From assembly GCF_001613145.1 (NCBI RefSeq), contig NZ_BDBU01000008.1, positions 62,001 to 126,000 on the forward strand: 64,000 bases of DNA. The letters are read 5' to 3'. Source of the DNA: Nocardia jejuensis NBRC 103114 (GTDB lineage: Bacteria; Actinomycetota; Actinomycetes; Mycobacteriales; Mycobacteriaceae). The notes beneath the pieces were generated by a model, which was given only the letters and a program-made list of their open reading frames with translations, had not been told where the DNA came from and made no database searches. This document shows positions 15,917 through 24,883 of this stretch, piece after piece (position 1 is the stretch's first letter; every line of letters begins with the position of its first letter). The translations under genes and the position numbers were made by a program.

Positions 15917-17227
15917 TCAGTGGTGGACAGGGTAGTTGGCGTGGAAGGTCCCGTGGGGATCGTGGGCTTGTTTGATGTGGCGGAGGCGGGTCAGGGTGGC
16001 GTGGTCGAAAGCAGCGCCGGCAGTGTCTTCGGGGGCGAGGAAGGTGTAGAGCTTACCGCCGGTGCGGTGCGCGCCGAGTTGGGCGGTGATCTCGGCGAAC
16101 CGGGCCTCGACGTCGTCGCGCAGGCCGGGAAGGGGGAGCCCACGTAGGAACATCACATACTGTTCGCGGAGCGCTCCCCGAGCGCCGCCATCGGGCTGGT
16201 TCTCGGCCAAAGCGGCACCGAGGCCGCGGATCTCGATGTTGAGTGCGGGTGCGACCGGGTCTTCGACGAGGGTTTTGATGACCGCGTCATCGAGGTCGGT
16301 GAGGATCTCGTGCGCGGCGAGGGAGTGGCTGGGCTCGGTGGGTTCGGCGGCGATCCGCCCGAGTTGGTCCGGGGTCAGCATGGCGCGGGTGTCGGTGAGG
16401 ATGCCGTCGATCGTGTCCAGGCGCGCGGTCGAGGCCCGGCCTTGGTTCTCGTCGCCGAGGTAGGCGAAGAACACCCCGGCGGTCGGGGCGAGGCCGGGAA
16501 TCGCGAAGCGTTCGAACCAGATCGAGAGTTCGGGCGGGGCGGCGGCGGTGAGGTCGGTGAACACCTCGAAGATCTCCCGGGCTCGGTTGTCGGGCCACAT
16601 CATCTGACCGCCGTACATCTGCGGGGTATCGAACAGGTCGAACTCGAGGTCGGTGACGATCGCGTAGTCACCGCCACCACCGCGCAGGGCCCAGAACAGG
16701 TCGGGGTCCGATTCGGCGGTGACCCGCGCGGTGCCCCCGCTCGCGTGGACGATGTCGAAGGCGCGGACCGCGTTCGAGGCCCAGCCGTGTTTGCGTGCGA
16801 GCCAGCCGATTCCACCACCGAGGGTGTAGCCGGTGACACCGACGCTGGGATTGCTCCCGGCCAGTCCGCTCAACCCGTGCGCGGCGGCCGCGGTCTGGAC
16901 CTGACCCCAGGTGGCTCCGGCCCCGACCCGTGCGAGGCGTGCGGTCGGGTCGATCTCGATATGGTCCAGAGCGCGGGTGCGCAGCAGAATCTCCCCGTCG
17001 ATACCGCCGCTCGCGCCGTGCCCGGTCGATTGGGTGACCACGCGCCGACCGGTGGCCGCAGCGAACCTCACGACCTCCTGGATGTCGTGGACATCAGCCA
17101 CGTCGGCCACGGCCGCGACCGCCTGGGTGATGGTCAACTCCCACGGCTGGGCGGCTCCCGCGTATCCGGGTTCGCCGGGCAGGTGCAGGGTGCCGTGGAG
17201 GGTGGTGCGCAAAGTCTCGATGTCCAT
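15917..17227 (-). CDS. BBE-type FAD-linked oxidase
   Basis: A 436-residue flavoprotein of the berberine-bridge/6-hydroxynicotine-oxidase family. The PCMH FAD domain has VTQSTGHGASG, where the His is the usual covalent 8-alpha flavin site, and the glycine-rich GYTLGGGIGWLARKHG, which lacks the second cysteine, so single covalent attachment is expected. The C-terminal BBE motif is present as DPHGTFHANYPV. Such enzymes oxidise sugars, alkaloids or aromatic alcohols with oxygen. It is last in a three-gene set after VOC and TetR genes. Substrate unknown. Confidence 0.88.
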   Translation of the reverse strand: MDIETLRTTLHGTLHLPGEPGYAGAAQPWELTITQAVAAVADVADVHDIQEVVRFAAATGRRVVTQSTGHGASGGIDGEILLRTRALDHIEIDPTARLARVGAGATWGQVQTAAAAHGLSGLAGSNPSVGVTGYTLGGGIGWLARKHGWASNAVRAFDIVHASGGTARVTAESDPDLFWALRGGGGDYAIVTDLEFDLFDTPQMYGGQMMWPDNRAREIFEVFTDLTAAAPPELSIWFERFAIPGLAPTAGVFFAYLGDENQGRASTARLDTIDGILTDTRAMLTPDQLGRIAAEPTEPSHSLAAHEILTDLDDAVIKTLVEDPVAPALNIEIRGLGAALAENQPDGGARGALREQYVMFLRGLPLPGLRDDVEARFAEITAQLGAHRTGGKLYTFLAPEDTAGAAFDHATLTRLRHIKQAHDPHGTFHANYPVHH

Positions 17228-17301
17228 CTCAAACGCCTTCCACTTGTGTTGTGCCGCAGCAAGTTCGAACGAGTCGCGCGTACGAGATACGCCCGGGCAG
17301 G

Positions 17302-17940
17302 TCAGCCGGGTGCTGCGAGACCGAGGACGGGCAGCAGCACGGTGTCCAGGATTCGAGCGACCAGATCGTGGTCGAAAGGCTCACGCTCGATCGAGACCCG
17401 ATAGGCCATCATCATCGGCAGGACCGCGGCCACCATGTCCAGGTCGGCGGGCTCGGCGACCTCACCGCGCGCGATCGCGCGCTCGATGAGGGTGTGCATC
17501 ACCACGATCCAGGGTTGCGTGCCTGCGGTGTGCGCGGCCCGGGTGAGCACGGGGTGCTCGTTCGCTGGCAGCGTGGCGAGCCCGGCCATCACCGTGATCC
17601 GGTGCTGGGCCTCGTCGCTGGTTTCTGGGCGCAGCAGGGCCAGCACGTCGCCGCGGAAATTTCCGGTGTCGGGCAGGATGTCGATATCGACTTGGTTGTC
17701 CCCGAGCCGAGTGACCGCCTCGATCAGCATGTCCTGCTTGGACGCCCACCTGCGGTAGACCGTGGCTTTTCCGGCTTTGGCACGCGCGGCGACCTGGTCC
17801 ATCTTCATGCGGTCGTAGCCTTGTTCGGCCAGCACTTCCAGGGCCGCGTCCAGGATTGCGTCATCACGCGAGGAATCACGACGACGACCGCGGGGTGAGG
17901 GCTCTCGCCGGATCGCTTGCGCTGTCGGGTCTTCGGCCAT
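17302..17940 (-). CDS. TetR-family regulator
   Basis: 212 residues from ATG 17940, chosen because AGGAG lies about seven bases upstream; the frame is open to 17991. HTH: KMDQVAARAKAGKATVYRRW followed by SKQDMLIEAV, preceded by an Arg-rich tail (RGRRRDSSRDD). The C-terminal ligand domain is full length and ends VLLPVLGLA. It sits between a VOC gene (upstream) and the BBE oxidase (downstream) on the same strand and probably controls both through the palindrome at 18575-18592. Confidence 0.88.
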   Translation of the reverse strand: MAEDPTAQAIRREPSPRGRRRDSSRDDAILDAALEVLAEQGYDRMKMDQVAARAKAGKATVYRRWASKQDMLIEAVTRLGDNQVDIDILPDTGNFRGDVLALLRPETSDEAQHRITVMAGLATLPANEHPVLTRAAHTAGTQPWIVVMHTLIERAIARGEVAEPADLDMVAAVLPMMMAYRVSIEREPFDHDLVARILDTVLLPVLGLAAPG

Positions 17941-18031
17941 GGCAGGTCTCCTGAGTGCGGTCGGCGGGAGTGAACGGAACGTGAGACTCACGCGAACGAG
18001 GGGTGATCAGCATCCAGCGGTGCCGGGGGCG

Positions 18032-18466
18032 TCAGGACGGGTGCGGGGCCGGGGGCACGAAGATCTCCCACAGGTTGGCTTCGGTGTCTTCGAAGTAGCC
18101 CGAGAACAAGCCCCACGGGTGCAGATGCGGCTCTCCGACCTGTGTTCCACCGGCCTTTTGCGCGGTGTCGAGGATCTCGGTGAGTTCCTCGCGGCTGCCC
18201 ACGGCGAATCCAAGGGTGCCGCCGGTCCCGGCGAGCTTCTCACGCGGTACCCGGGCGGCCTTGGCCAGTTCGGCGCGCGGGAACAGCGACAGGATCACAC
18301 CCGGGGCGATCTCGAACACTCCGACCGCCCCGGCCGGGATGGTCTCGTCGCCGGGGAGTTCTGCGCCCTGGATACCCGGGCCTTTCATTCCCATGGCGCG
18401 GTAGAAGGTGACAGCGCGTTCGAGGTCGTCCACGCCCAGGATGATGTCGTTGATGGACAGCTTCAT
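18032..18466 (-). CDS. VOC-family (glyoxalase/bleomycin-resistance fold) protein
   Basis: A 144-residue single-polypeptide VOC protein: DIILGVDDLERAVTFYRAMG at the start of the first beta-alpha-beta module and GYFEDTEANLWEIFVPP at the end of the second are diagnostic. The ATG at 18466 has AAGGAG six bases upstream; the frame's first ATG (18484) is inside the leader. VOC proteins bind metals and act as lyases, dioxygenases or drug-binding proteins; which applies here is not visible. First gene of the VOC-TetR-oxidase unit. Confidence 0.87.
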   Translation of the reverse strand: MKLSINDIILGVDDLERAVTFYRAMGMKGPGIQGAELPGDETIPAGAVGVFEIAPGVILSLFPRAELAKAARVPREKLAGTGGTLGFAVGSREELTEILDTAQKAGGTQVGEPHLHPWGLFSGYFEDTEANLWEIFVPPAPHPS

Positions 18467-18574
18467 CTCGTACTCCTTCTCCATTGGTGGGTTCAGGTGA
18501 TGCAGAGCTCTCGAGTTCCGTGAACCGTGCTTCCCAGGGAATCGGGGGCATGATCAAAACGTACGACCAAAAAA

Positions 18575-18592
18575 CGGAACTTTCAAGTTCCG
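18575..18592. promoter_or_regulatory. Palindrome CGGAACTT-TC-AAGTTCCG, candidate TetR operator
   Basis: Perfect 8-bp arms with a 2-base centre, about 110 bases upstream of the VOC gene. A further CGGAAC half-site overlaps its right end (18591-18596). It is likely bound by the TetR protein encoded two genes downstream. Confidence 0.65.
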
Positions 18593-18764
18593 GAACATAA
18601 CAGTCTCGATATGTGAGGACGGTCACCGCAGATCACAGGCTTGGGGTGCCGCATCGTGCCGGTTCAAACTATCGCTTCACGCAGCATCGGAGCACCGCGC
18701 TTCGTATTGCGAACCGAGTCCGGTGCACGCGGATATCCGCTCATGCCGCGACCCGTGCGGTGGT

Positions 18765-18959
18765 CGGTTGTCCGAACGGGCTGGCCGACAGCGGTTCCAG
18801 GTGCGCGATCCGTTCGGCAATATCTGGTGGATCCAAGCGCATGTGAAAGATATTCCGGCGGAGCAGTTTGCGGCTGCGGCGAGCGATCCCGGCGCGATCG
18901 AAGCGATGACCTACTCGCAGACCTCGCTCGATGCGGAGCTTCGCGGTCGGTCGCACTGA
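18765..18959 (+). pseudogene. C-terminal remnant of a PhnB-like VOC protein
   Basis: Encodes RFQVRDPFGNIWWIQAHVKD, the highly typical end of PhnB/YdeI-type VOC proteins (RDPFGN.WWI.THVED). It is followed by about 35 residues to a stop. No N-terminal half and no start codon with a binding site are seen. It is distinct from the intact VOC gene nearby and on the opposite strand. The 170 bases before and 220 after it hold nothing I recognise. Confidence 0.55.
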
Positions 18960-19181
18960 AAGTCGTTGCGGCCCGGACTTGCTCCCGCGTTCAACAACGG
19001 GAGTTTCGAACCAGGCCGTCGAGACGGTGACCGCGAACATGTCCGACGTCGCAGAGTCTCCGTGCGGCCCGGGATCCGGCATTGTGGCAAGGGCGAGTCC
19101 CGGTCACCGAGATAGTTTTCGCCCCTCGACGACATAGCGGCGGCGATCGAATGTTTCTGTCCCCCAATAACCTTCGCTCTA

Positions 19182-19210
19182 TTGACATTTAGAGACCGAT
19201 TGGTTGCAAT
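19182..19210 (+). promoter_or_regulatory. Sigma-70 type promoter, TTGACA-N17-TGCAAT
   Basis: A consensus -35 (19182-19187), 17-base spacer and -10 (19205-19210). Transcription should begin at about 19217, at the GTG start of the TetR gene, giving a leaderless mRNA. The spacer contains ACCGATTGGT, a TetR-like dyad that would block the promoter. Confidence 0.6.
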
Positions 19211-19217
19211 CTGCTGT

Positions 19218-19859
19218 GTGACCGAGAACCAGCACGGGCGCCGCACCCAGGCGGAGCGCACGGCATCGACGAAGGCAGCGTTGGTGGACGCGACGATCGA
19301 GACAATCACCGAGATCGGCTACTACCGTGCTTCGCTCGCCGAGATCTGCACCCGGGCAGGGGTATCCAAGGGCGGGCTGTTCCGCCACTTCGACTCGCGA
19401 CTCGCGTTGGTCGTCGAGGTCGCCGAAGAGGTCGGTCGCCGGCACCTCGCGGGCTTTCTGGCCCTGGGTGACGCGCCCGTCGAAGAGATGCTCGCGTTGA
19501 CGCGAAACCAGTCGCGAGCGCAGATCAACGCGGTCTGGTTCGAATTGCTGATCGCCGCGCGCACGGACGCCGAGTTGCGCGAGCAGCTCACTCCGGTGGC
19601 GGCCCGGCTCTACGCCGCCGTCGACGAGCTCGCGGTGGTGCCCTCGGTGGGCGCGGGAGTCGATCCCGCGGTGCTCCGGTTGATGGGCACCTCGCTGGTG
19701 CACATGTTCGACGGCGAGGCCGTCCTGCGCGAAGTCCTGCCGCGACCCGAGCGCGAGGACGCTCGCCTGAAAGCCGCGATCGAGTTGAGCAATGCCCTTG
19801 TCGCGCTTCGCCGTAACTACCCGTCCGTCGCCGTCGAGCGATCCGACAAGGAGAAGTAA
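19218..19859 (+). CDS. TetR-family regulator of the GMC/BVMO operon
   Basis: A 213-residue protein starting at GTG 19218; the frame extends to a TTG at 19182 but that TTG is the -35 element. The HTH is canonical: SLAEICTRAGVSKGGLFRHFDSR. A typical TetR C-terminal domain follows. Three bases separate it from the GMC oxidoreductase and that in turn overlaps the monooxygenase gene, so the three form one operon that the protein probably autoregulates. Inducer unknown. Confidence 0.9.
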   Translation: MTENQHGRRTQAERTASTKAALVDATIETITEIGYYRASLAEICTRAGVSKGGLFRHFDSRLALVVEVAEEVGRRHLAGFLALGDAPVEEMLALTRNQSRAQINAVWFELLIAARTDAELREQLTPVAARLYAAVDELAVVPSVGAGVDPAVLRLMGTSLVHMFDGEAVLREVLPRPEREDARLKAAIELSNALVALRRNYPSVAVERSDKEK

Positions 19860-19862
19860 CTC

Positions 19863-21485
19863 ATGGCTCGAGAATTACCGAACGAAACATCCGCGGACTA
19901 CATAGTGGTCGGCGGCGGCAGCGCCGGAGCGGCCGCCGCACGCCGGATCGCCGATTCCGGTGCCGAGGTCCTGCTGCTGGAAGCGGGCGGCCGCAACGAC
20001 TCTCGGCTCGTCCGGGTGCCAGGCATGGTCGGGGCGATGCACGGGGTCGGCGCGCTGCAGCGCAGTGTCACCTGGCAACCGCGCACCAGCCCGCAGCCGG
20101 ATGCCGCCGGGCGCCGGGTATCGCAGATGCACGGGCGCGGACTGGGCGGCGGCAGCGCCGTCAACGGGATGATCTGGTCCCGCGGGCACCACAAGAACTA
20201 TGACGACTGGGCGGCAGCGGGTTGCGTCGGCTGGGGTCACGCGGACGTGCTGCCGATCTTCAAGCGCATGGAGGCGTTCGAGGACGGCGCGAACGACTAT
20301 CGCGGCGGCTCGGGCCCGATCGGCGTCACCCGTGCGCGCAATCTCGCCGAGGTGAGCGAAGCTTTCCTCGACTCGCTCGCCACGACCGCGGGAGTCGCCC
20401 GCAACGCCGACTACAACGCGGCCGAACAGGAGGGCGTCTCGCTCGCCCAGTGGAACGCGGCCGGCGGGCGTCGTCAGAGCTCCGCGGAGGCGTACCTGCG
20501 CGATGCACCGCCGAACCTGCGGGTGCGGACGGGCGCGCAGGTCACGCGGATTCTGATCGAGAAAGGCGTCGCCGTCGGCGTCGAAGTCGCCACCAAGCGA
20601 GGCACGGAACGTGTTGTCGCGCACCAGGAAGTCATCGTGACCGCCGGGTCGTTCCGCACCGCTCAACTGCTCATGCTCTCCGGAATCGGACCGGCCGCGC
20701 ACCTGGCCGAACACGGGATCTCGGTACTGAGTGATCTGCCGGTGGGGGAGGGCTTGCAGGATCACGCCGTTGTCCCGGTGGTCTACAACGTGACCGAAGG
20801 TCCGATCCTGAGTCCGGCGAAGTTCGTCGCCGCGATGGCCAGGGAGCGCCTGCGGGCGAACTCGACCTTCCTGGCGGGCTCGTACATGGAGGGCATCGCT
20901 CACATCAGGTCGGAGTTCGCCGACGCCGTTCCCGATCTGCAGTTGTTCGCTACTCCGCTCGGTCGCCGCGGCGCAGACGCCACCATCCCGGGAGTTCACC
21001 CCGACATCGATGGCGCCTGCTTCACGATCTATCTGGTGCTGCTCTATCCGGAGAGCTCGGGCACGGTTCGGCTGGCCTCTCGCGATCCGCATGTCGCGCC
21101 CGTGATCGACCCTCGCTACCTGAGCGCATCGGCGGATCTCGACGTGCTGATGTCGGGACTGGAGATCGTCCGCGAGGCGATGGCACACCCGGGGGCCGCG
21201 TCCTACGTCCGCGCCGAAGTGGCGCCCGGGCGCGCCGGCACCACGCCCGCTGCCGACCGAGAGGACGCACGCCGTCGGATTTCGAGCGTCTATCACCCGA
21301 CCGGCACATGTCGTATGGGCGTGGATGAACGAGCCGTGGTCGACCCCGAACTGAAGGTGCGCGGCATCGAGCGGCTGCGCGTCGCCGACGCATCGGTGAT
21401 GCCGTCCATTCCCGGCGGCAACACCAACGCACCGTCGATGATGATCGGCGAGCGCGCCGCCCAACTGGTTCTGGAGAACGCATGA
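19863..21485 (+). CDS. GMC-family FAD-dependent oxidoreductase
   Basis: A 540-residue enzyme of the glucose-methanol-choline family. The dinucleotide-binding VVGGGSAGAAAARR begins at residue 16, followed by LLLEAGG, the GMC signature region GRGLGGGSAVNGMIW, the second signature TAGSFRTAQLLMLSGIGP, and the C-terminal catalytic VYHPTGTCRMG (His) and GGNTNAPSMMIGERAA (Asn). All catalytic positions look intact. It would oxidise an alcohol, often a long-chain or cyclic one, to the aldehyde or ketone. The downstream Baeyer-Villiger enzyme could act on that ketone. Confidence 0.92.
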   Translation: MARELPNETSADYIVVGGGSAGAAAARRIADSGAEVLLLEAGGRNDSRLVRVPGMVGAMHGVGALQRSVTWQPRTSPQPDAAGRRVSQMHGRGLGGGSAVNGMIWSRGHHKNYDDWAAAGCVGWGHADVLPIFKRMEAFEDGANDYRGGSGPIGVTRARNLAEVSEAFLDSLATTAGVARNADYNAAEQEGVSLAQWNAAGGRRQSSAEAYLRDAPPNLRVRTGAQVTRILIEKGVAVGVEVATKRGTERVVAHQEVIVTAGSFRTAQLLMLSGIGPAAHLAEHGISVLSDLPVGEGLQDHAVVPVVYNVTEGPILSPAKFVAAMARERLRANSTFLAGSYMEGIAHIRSEFADAVPDLQLFATPLGRRGADATIPGVHPDIDGACFTIYLVLLYPESSGTVRLASRDPHVAPVIDPRYLSASADLDVLMSGLEIVREAMAHPGAASYVRAEVAPGRAGTTPAADREDARRRISSVYHPTGTCRMGVDERAVVDPELKVRGIERLRVADASVMPSIPGGNTNAPSMMIGERAAQLVLENA

Positions 21486-22933
21486 CCCCCCTGTTCGAGG
21501 TTGCCGTGATCGGCGCCGGTATCTCAGGTCTCGGCACCGCGATCACGCTGCGCGAGGCGGGGATCACCGACTTCGTGGTGCTGGAGAAGGCCGACAGCGT
21601 CGGTGGCGTGTGGCGGGACAACACCTATCCGGGGTGCGCCGTCGACATCCCCTCGATCGCCTACTCGTATTCCTTTGCACCCCATGATGACTGGAGTCGA
21701 AAGTTCGCTCCGCAGCCGGAGATTCTGTCCTATCTGCGAGAGACCGCCGATCGCTTCGGTGTCGGCGAGCATCTGCGTCTCGGGGTCGAGGTGTTCGAGG
21801 CGAGCTGGGACGAGCCGCAGCGGTGCTGGGTGCTGGACACCAGTGACGGCGAGATTCGCGCCCGTTCGCTCGTCGCCGCCGCCGGACCATGGCACGAGCC
21901 GAGCCTGCCCGACATCGACGGCCTCGACTCCTTCCCGGGACCGGTGTTCCACACCTCGCGCTGGGATCATGAGGTCGACCTGACCGGCCAGCGGGTGGCG
22001 ATCGTCGGAACCGGAGCCTCGGCGATCCAGGTGGTGCCCAGCATTGCCGAGCAGGTGGCCGAACTCCATGTCCTGCAACGGACTCCGCAGTGGGTGGTGC
22101 CCAAGATGGAGCCCTCGCCGTCCCGGCTCGCGCGACGCCTGGGTGTGCACCGCCTCAGGTGGGTTCACGAATTCAACCGTCGGCGTGAGGAACTGATTCT
22201 CGAACTCACCAATATCGCGTTCAACCATCGCTGGGGGCAGGCGGCCTTCAAGTGGGTCGGTCGGCAGAACATCCACGCGGCCATCGACGACCCCGCGTTG
22301 CGCACCGCACTCACGCCCGAGTGGTCGGTCGGCTGCAAACGGCTGCTGATGTCGAGTGATTACTACCCGGCGCTCGCGCGCCCGAACGTCTCTGTTGTCT
22401 CGACCGGCCTGAGCGCCGTTCGCGGGAATACCCTTATCGGAGAGGACAATTCCAAGACCGACGTCGATGTGGTGATCATGGCGACCGGATTCAAGATCCT
22501 CGACATGCCGATCGCGGGCAGGGTCAGGGGCAGTGACGGTCGCAGTCTGTCCGAGCACTGGGACGGCAGCCCACAGGCCTACCTCGGGACCACGGTGCCC
22601 GGCTTTCCGAACCTCTACATCATTTTCGGGCCCAATGTGTCGGCCGTCGCGTCGGGGTTCCTGATCGTCGAGTCCCAGTTGCAGCAGGTGGTTCAGGCAC
22701 TTGCTCATCTGCGGCGCAGCGGCGCGGTATCGCTGGAAGTCCGGCCACACGTGATGCGGCAGTTCAACAACGACGTCCAGGCCGCGCTACAGAGCACGGT
22801 CTACAACTCGGGCGGATGCCGCAGCTACTACTTCGACAAGAACGGCCGCAACGGCTTCTCCTGGCCCTGGTCGGCGCGTCGCCTCCGCCGCATGACCGCC
22901 CGCTTCGACCCGACGGACTACATCGTGACGTGA
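21482..22933 (+). CDS. Baeyer-Villiger-type flavin monooxygenase
   Basis: A 483-residue class B flavoprotein. FAD motif VIGAGISGLGTA at the N-terminus, then GGVWRDNTYPGCAVD, the Baeyer-Villiger fingerprint as FPGPVFHTSRWDH, the NADPH motif VAIVGTGASAIQVVP and the ATGF-type motif VIMATGFKI. It overlaps the GMC gene by 4 bases (ATGA). The enzyme would insert oxygen beside a ketone to give an ester or lactone; it could be the next step after the GMC oxidase. Specific substrate cannot be read. Confidence 0.9.
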   Translation: MTPLFEVAVIGAGISGLGTAITLREAGITDFVVLEKADSVGGVWRDNTYPGCAVDIPSIAYSYSFAPHDDWSRKFAPQPEILSYLRETADRFGVGEHLRLGVEVFEASWDEPQRCWVLDTSDGEIRARSLVAAAGPWHEPSLPDIDGLDSFPGPVFHTSRWDHEVDLTGQRVAIVGTGASAIQVVPSIAEQVAELHVLQRTPQWVVPKMEPSPSRLARRLGVHRLRWVHEFNRRREELILELTNIAFNHRWGQAAFKWVGRQNIHAAIDDPALRTALTPEWSVGCKRLLMSSDYYPALARPNVSVVSTGLSAVRGNTLIGEDNSKTDVDVVIMATGFKILDMPIAGRVRGSDGRSLSEHWDGSPQAYLGTTVPGFPNLYIIFGPNVSAVASGFLIVESQLQQVVQALAHLRRSGAVSLEVRPHVMRQFNNDVQAALQSTVYNSGGCRSYYFDKNGRNGFSWPWSARRLRRMTARFDPTDYIVT

Positions 22934-23052
22934 GGGTGAGCACGTCCCCGAGTGTCAGAATAGGGTTCGAATGGGCGCCGCCGAATGCACTGCATTGCCG
23001 CTGACCGCACGAACCCTTCCCTGTCGCCCGTGGCTGTGGGGACGTCTCGGGG

Positions 23053-23439
23053 TCAGCTGACGAGGCAGGAGCTGCCGAGGTTGGTGCCGGTGCCGACTTC
23101 GAGTGTCGCCCACTGTGATCCGTTGTAGGACCAGGCCTGGACGTAGTGGGTGCCGGTGGAGGTCGGGGTCCACGTCGAGGTACTCGTGCCGGTGGTGTCG
23201 AGGGTGAACTGCTGGGGGGTGAAGGTGGAGGTGGCGCTGTCGTAGAGCCAGATGGATTCGTTCGCGGTGCCCTTGACGGTGACCTTGTAGGGGCAGCCGG
23301 TGCCGTATTTGCCGCCGCTGGTGGAGGTAACGGTCACGCTGGTGACAGCGGCCGAGGCCTGCGGTGCGGTGCACAGCAGCGCCGCGGCCGATGCGGTGAG
23401 TGCGGTGGCGACGAACGCCGAACGCCGAGACTTGAACAT
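23053..23439 (-). CDS. Small secreted beta-rich (Ig-like) protein
   Basis: 128 residues. Signal peptide: KSRRSAFVATALTASAAALL with cleavage near ASA-A at about residue 31. The mature 98 residues are Thr/Ser-rich with alternating strands (VTVTSTSGGKYGTGCPYKVT and HYVQAWSYNG), two cysteines that could pair (C49 and C125), and a domain pattern like bacterial Ig or cell-adhesion folds common in Nocardia secreted proteins. No enzyme motif. It stands alone. Exact family not recognised. Confidence 0.8.
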   Translation of the reverse strand: MFKSRRSAFVATALTASAAALLCTAPQASAAVTSVTVTSTSGGKYGTGCPYKVTVKGTANESIWLYDSATSTFTPQQFTLDTTGTSTSTWTPTSTGTHYVQAWSYNGSQWATLEVGTGTNLGSSCLVS

Positions 23440-23595
23440 TGCCGATCATCTCCCTGTGGGCAGCCTTGTGCGCGCGCCGCGAACGGTGCGCGCCCACCAG
23501 TGTTGCCATTCCCTGAATGTGACACGCCAGTATCTCGAATGTGATTCGAGCTCGACGGCGTGCCGCCCGCGCGCCGATCGGGTCGAGGTGGCGAG

Positions 23596-24639
23596 CTACC
23601 GGAACGGCGATCCCAGGTGATGTCGCTGGCGTGTTCGGCCTTCGGTGCGAACCTCCTGGGGAGTACGGCCGTACCAGCGGCGGACCGCGCGGGTGAGGGC
23701 GGATTGTTCCCGGAGGCCGACGAGGGCGGTTATGCGACCCATGGGAAGGTCGGTTTCGCAGAGCAATCGGTAGGTGGCATCTCGTCGTGCGGTATCGAGG
23801 ACGGTCGTGAAAGTGGTTCCCTCGCTTGCCAATGCGCGTTGCAACGTACGGGGTCCGGTATGCAGCGCCTGGGCGACGGTGGAGATGTCGGCCGTGCATT
23901 CGAGGAGGGCGCGGTCGATGGCGAGGCGGACCCGGGCAGTCATGGTGCGGTCGAGGTCGGAGTAGTTGCGGGCCAGGTAGTCCATTGCGAGTGTGTGCAG
24001 CATCGGATCGCTGCCGAGAACGGGACGGGCGAGCAGCTCGGCCGGGAGGCGGAGCAGGGTCGTGGGCATGTCGAATCGCACTTCGGCACCGAAGAATTCG
24101 GCATAGCGCGAGGCGGGGGCCCGGGGTGGATGCGGCAGGTACACCGTCCGTAGTCCGTAGGCATTGCCGACGCTGTGGCGCAGGAGCCGATGCAGAACAC
24201 CCGCGCCGTGGTCGATGCACTGGCTGAAGGTACTCACCTCCGCGATGTCGCGATAGTTCATCGCGACCACGCCGGGCTGATGCTCCGGATCGGCGCACAA
24301 CTCGACGGAGAGGCCGGCGTGATGGGTGAACAGGTAACGCTGCGCGCAGACCAGTGCCGCTCCGACGGTGGGCGCATTGAGCACAGCGACGCCGAGCGGA
24401 CCGAGCATGCTGAAGTCCTGGCGTTCGGCCAGGCGTAAACCCAGGTCGGGACAGTCCAATTCGGTCGCGGCGACCTCCAATGCCCAGCCCATGGACTCCG
24501 CCGTCACGACCGCCTCATCGGAATCCAACGCCTCGGGTGCGACACCGAAACGCCGCAGCAACGCGGCACTGTCGCCCCCGAGTTCCTCGACCAGCTCTCG
24601 ATACCCGCGCAACAACGCCGCACGCCCCATGACCGGCAT
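23596..24639 (-). CDS. AraC-family regulator (OruR/ArgR-type, arabinose-binding-like N-domain)
   Basis: A 347-residue regulator. The N-terminal 200 residues, with the DAAV-like DSDEAVV region and LGLRLAERQDFSMLGPLGVA, are typical of the AraC_binding_2/Arabinose_bd family. The C-terminal HTH has DISTVAQALHTGPRTLQRAL and the closing LREQSALTRAVRRWYGRTPQ. The start at 24639 has GGGGGG six bases before; a GTG at 24657 is possible. It is divergent from a secreted CocE-type hydrolase 240 bases away, a plausible target, since this family often controls neighbouring lipid or ester catabolism. Confidence 0.88.
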   Translation of the reverse strand: MPVMGRAALLRGYRELVEELGGDSAALLRRFGVAPEALDSDEAVVTAESMGWALEVAATELDCPDLGLRLAERQDFSMLGPLGVAVLNAPTVGAALVCAQRYLFTHHAGLSVELCADPEHQPGVVAMNYRDIAEVSTFSQCIDHGAGVLHRLLRHSVGNAYGLRTVYLPHPPRAPASRYAEFFGAEVRFDMPTTLLRLPAELLARPVLGSDPMLHTLAMDYLARNYSDLDRTMTARVRLAIDRALLECTADISTVAQALHTGPRTLQRALASEGTTFTTVLDTARRDATYRLLCETDLPMGRITALVGLREQSALTRAVRRWYGRTPQEVRTEGRTRQRHHLGSPFR

Positions 24640-24883
24640 CGGCAACCCCCCAACCACTCCAGAATTGGTTCAGCAGCGTATCCAGTGTGGTGCCTCGCGA
24701 CAAGATCGCACGGCAATTGTCTCAGCCACAATCTGCGGTTTCAGCGGCCCGGATGTATGCGGTGATCAACAAGTGGCACTGCCGGTGTCGCGCTGGGGTA
24801 AAAGTATGTCGCCCAGGAACGAGTCCGCACTACTGATCGGTAGCAACAATCTGGCTCAGGACCGGATGAGAGGTGGAACACAT

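Noticed and set aside
19875..21464. 529-residue minus-strand open frame
   Set aside because: Exactly antisense to the GMC oxidoreductase, with no motif of its own; a common artefact of GC-rich codon use.
22955..24298. 447-residue minus-strand open frame
   Set aside because: Overlaps both the AraC and the secreted Ig-like gene in other frames on the same strand; Arg/Pro/His-rich, no start signal.
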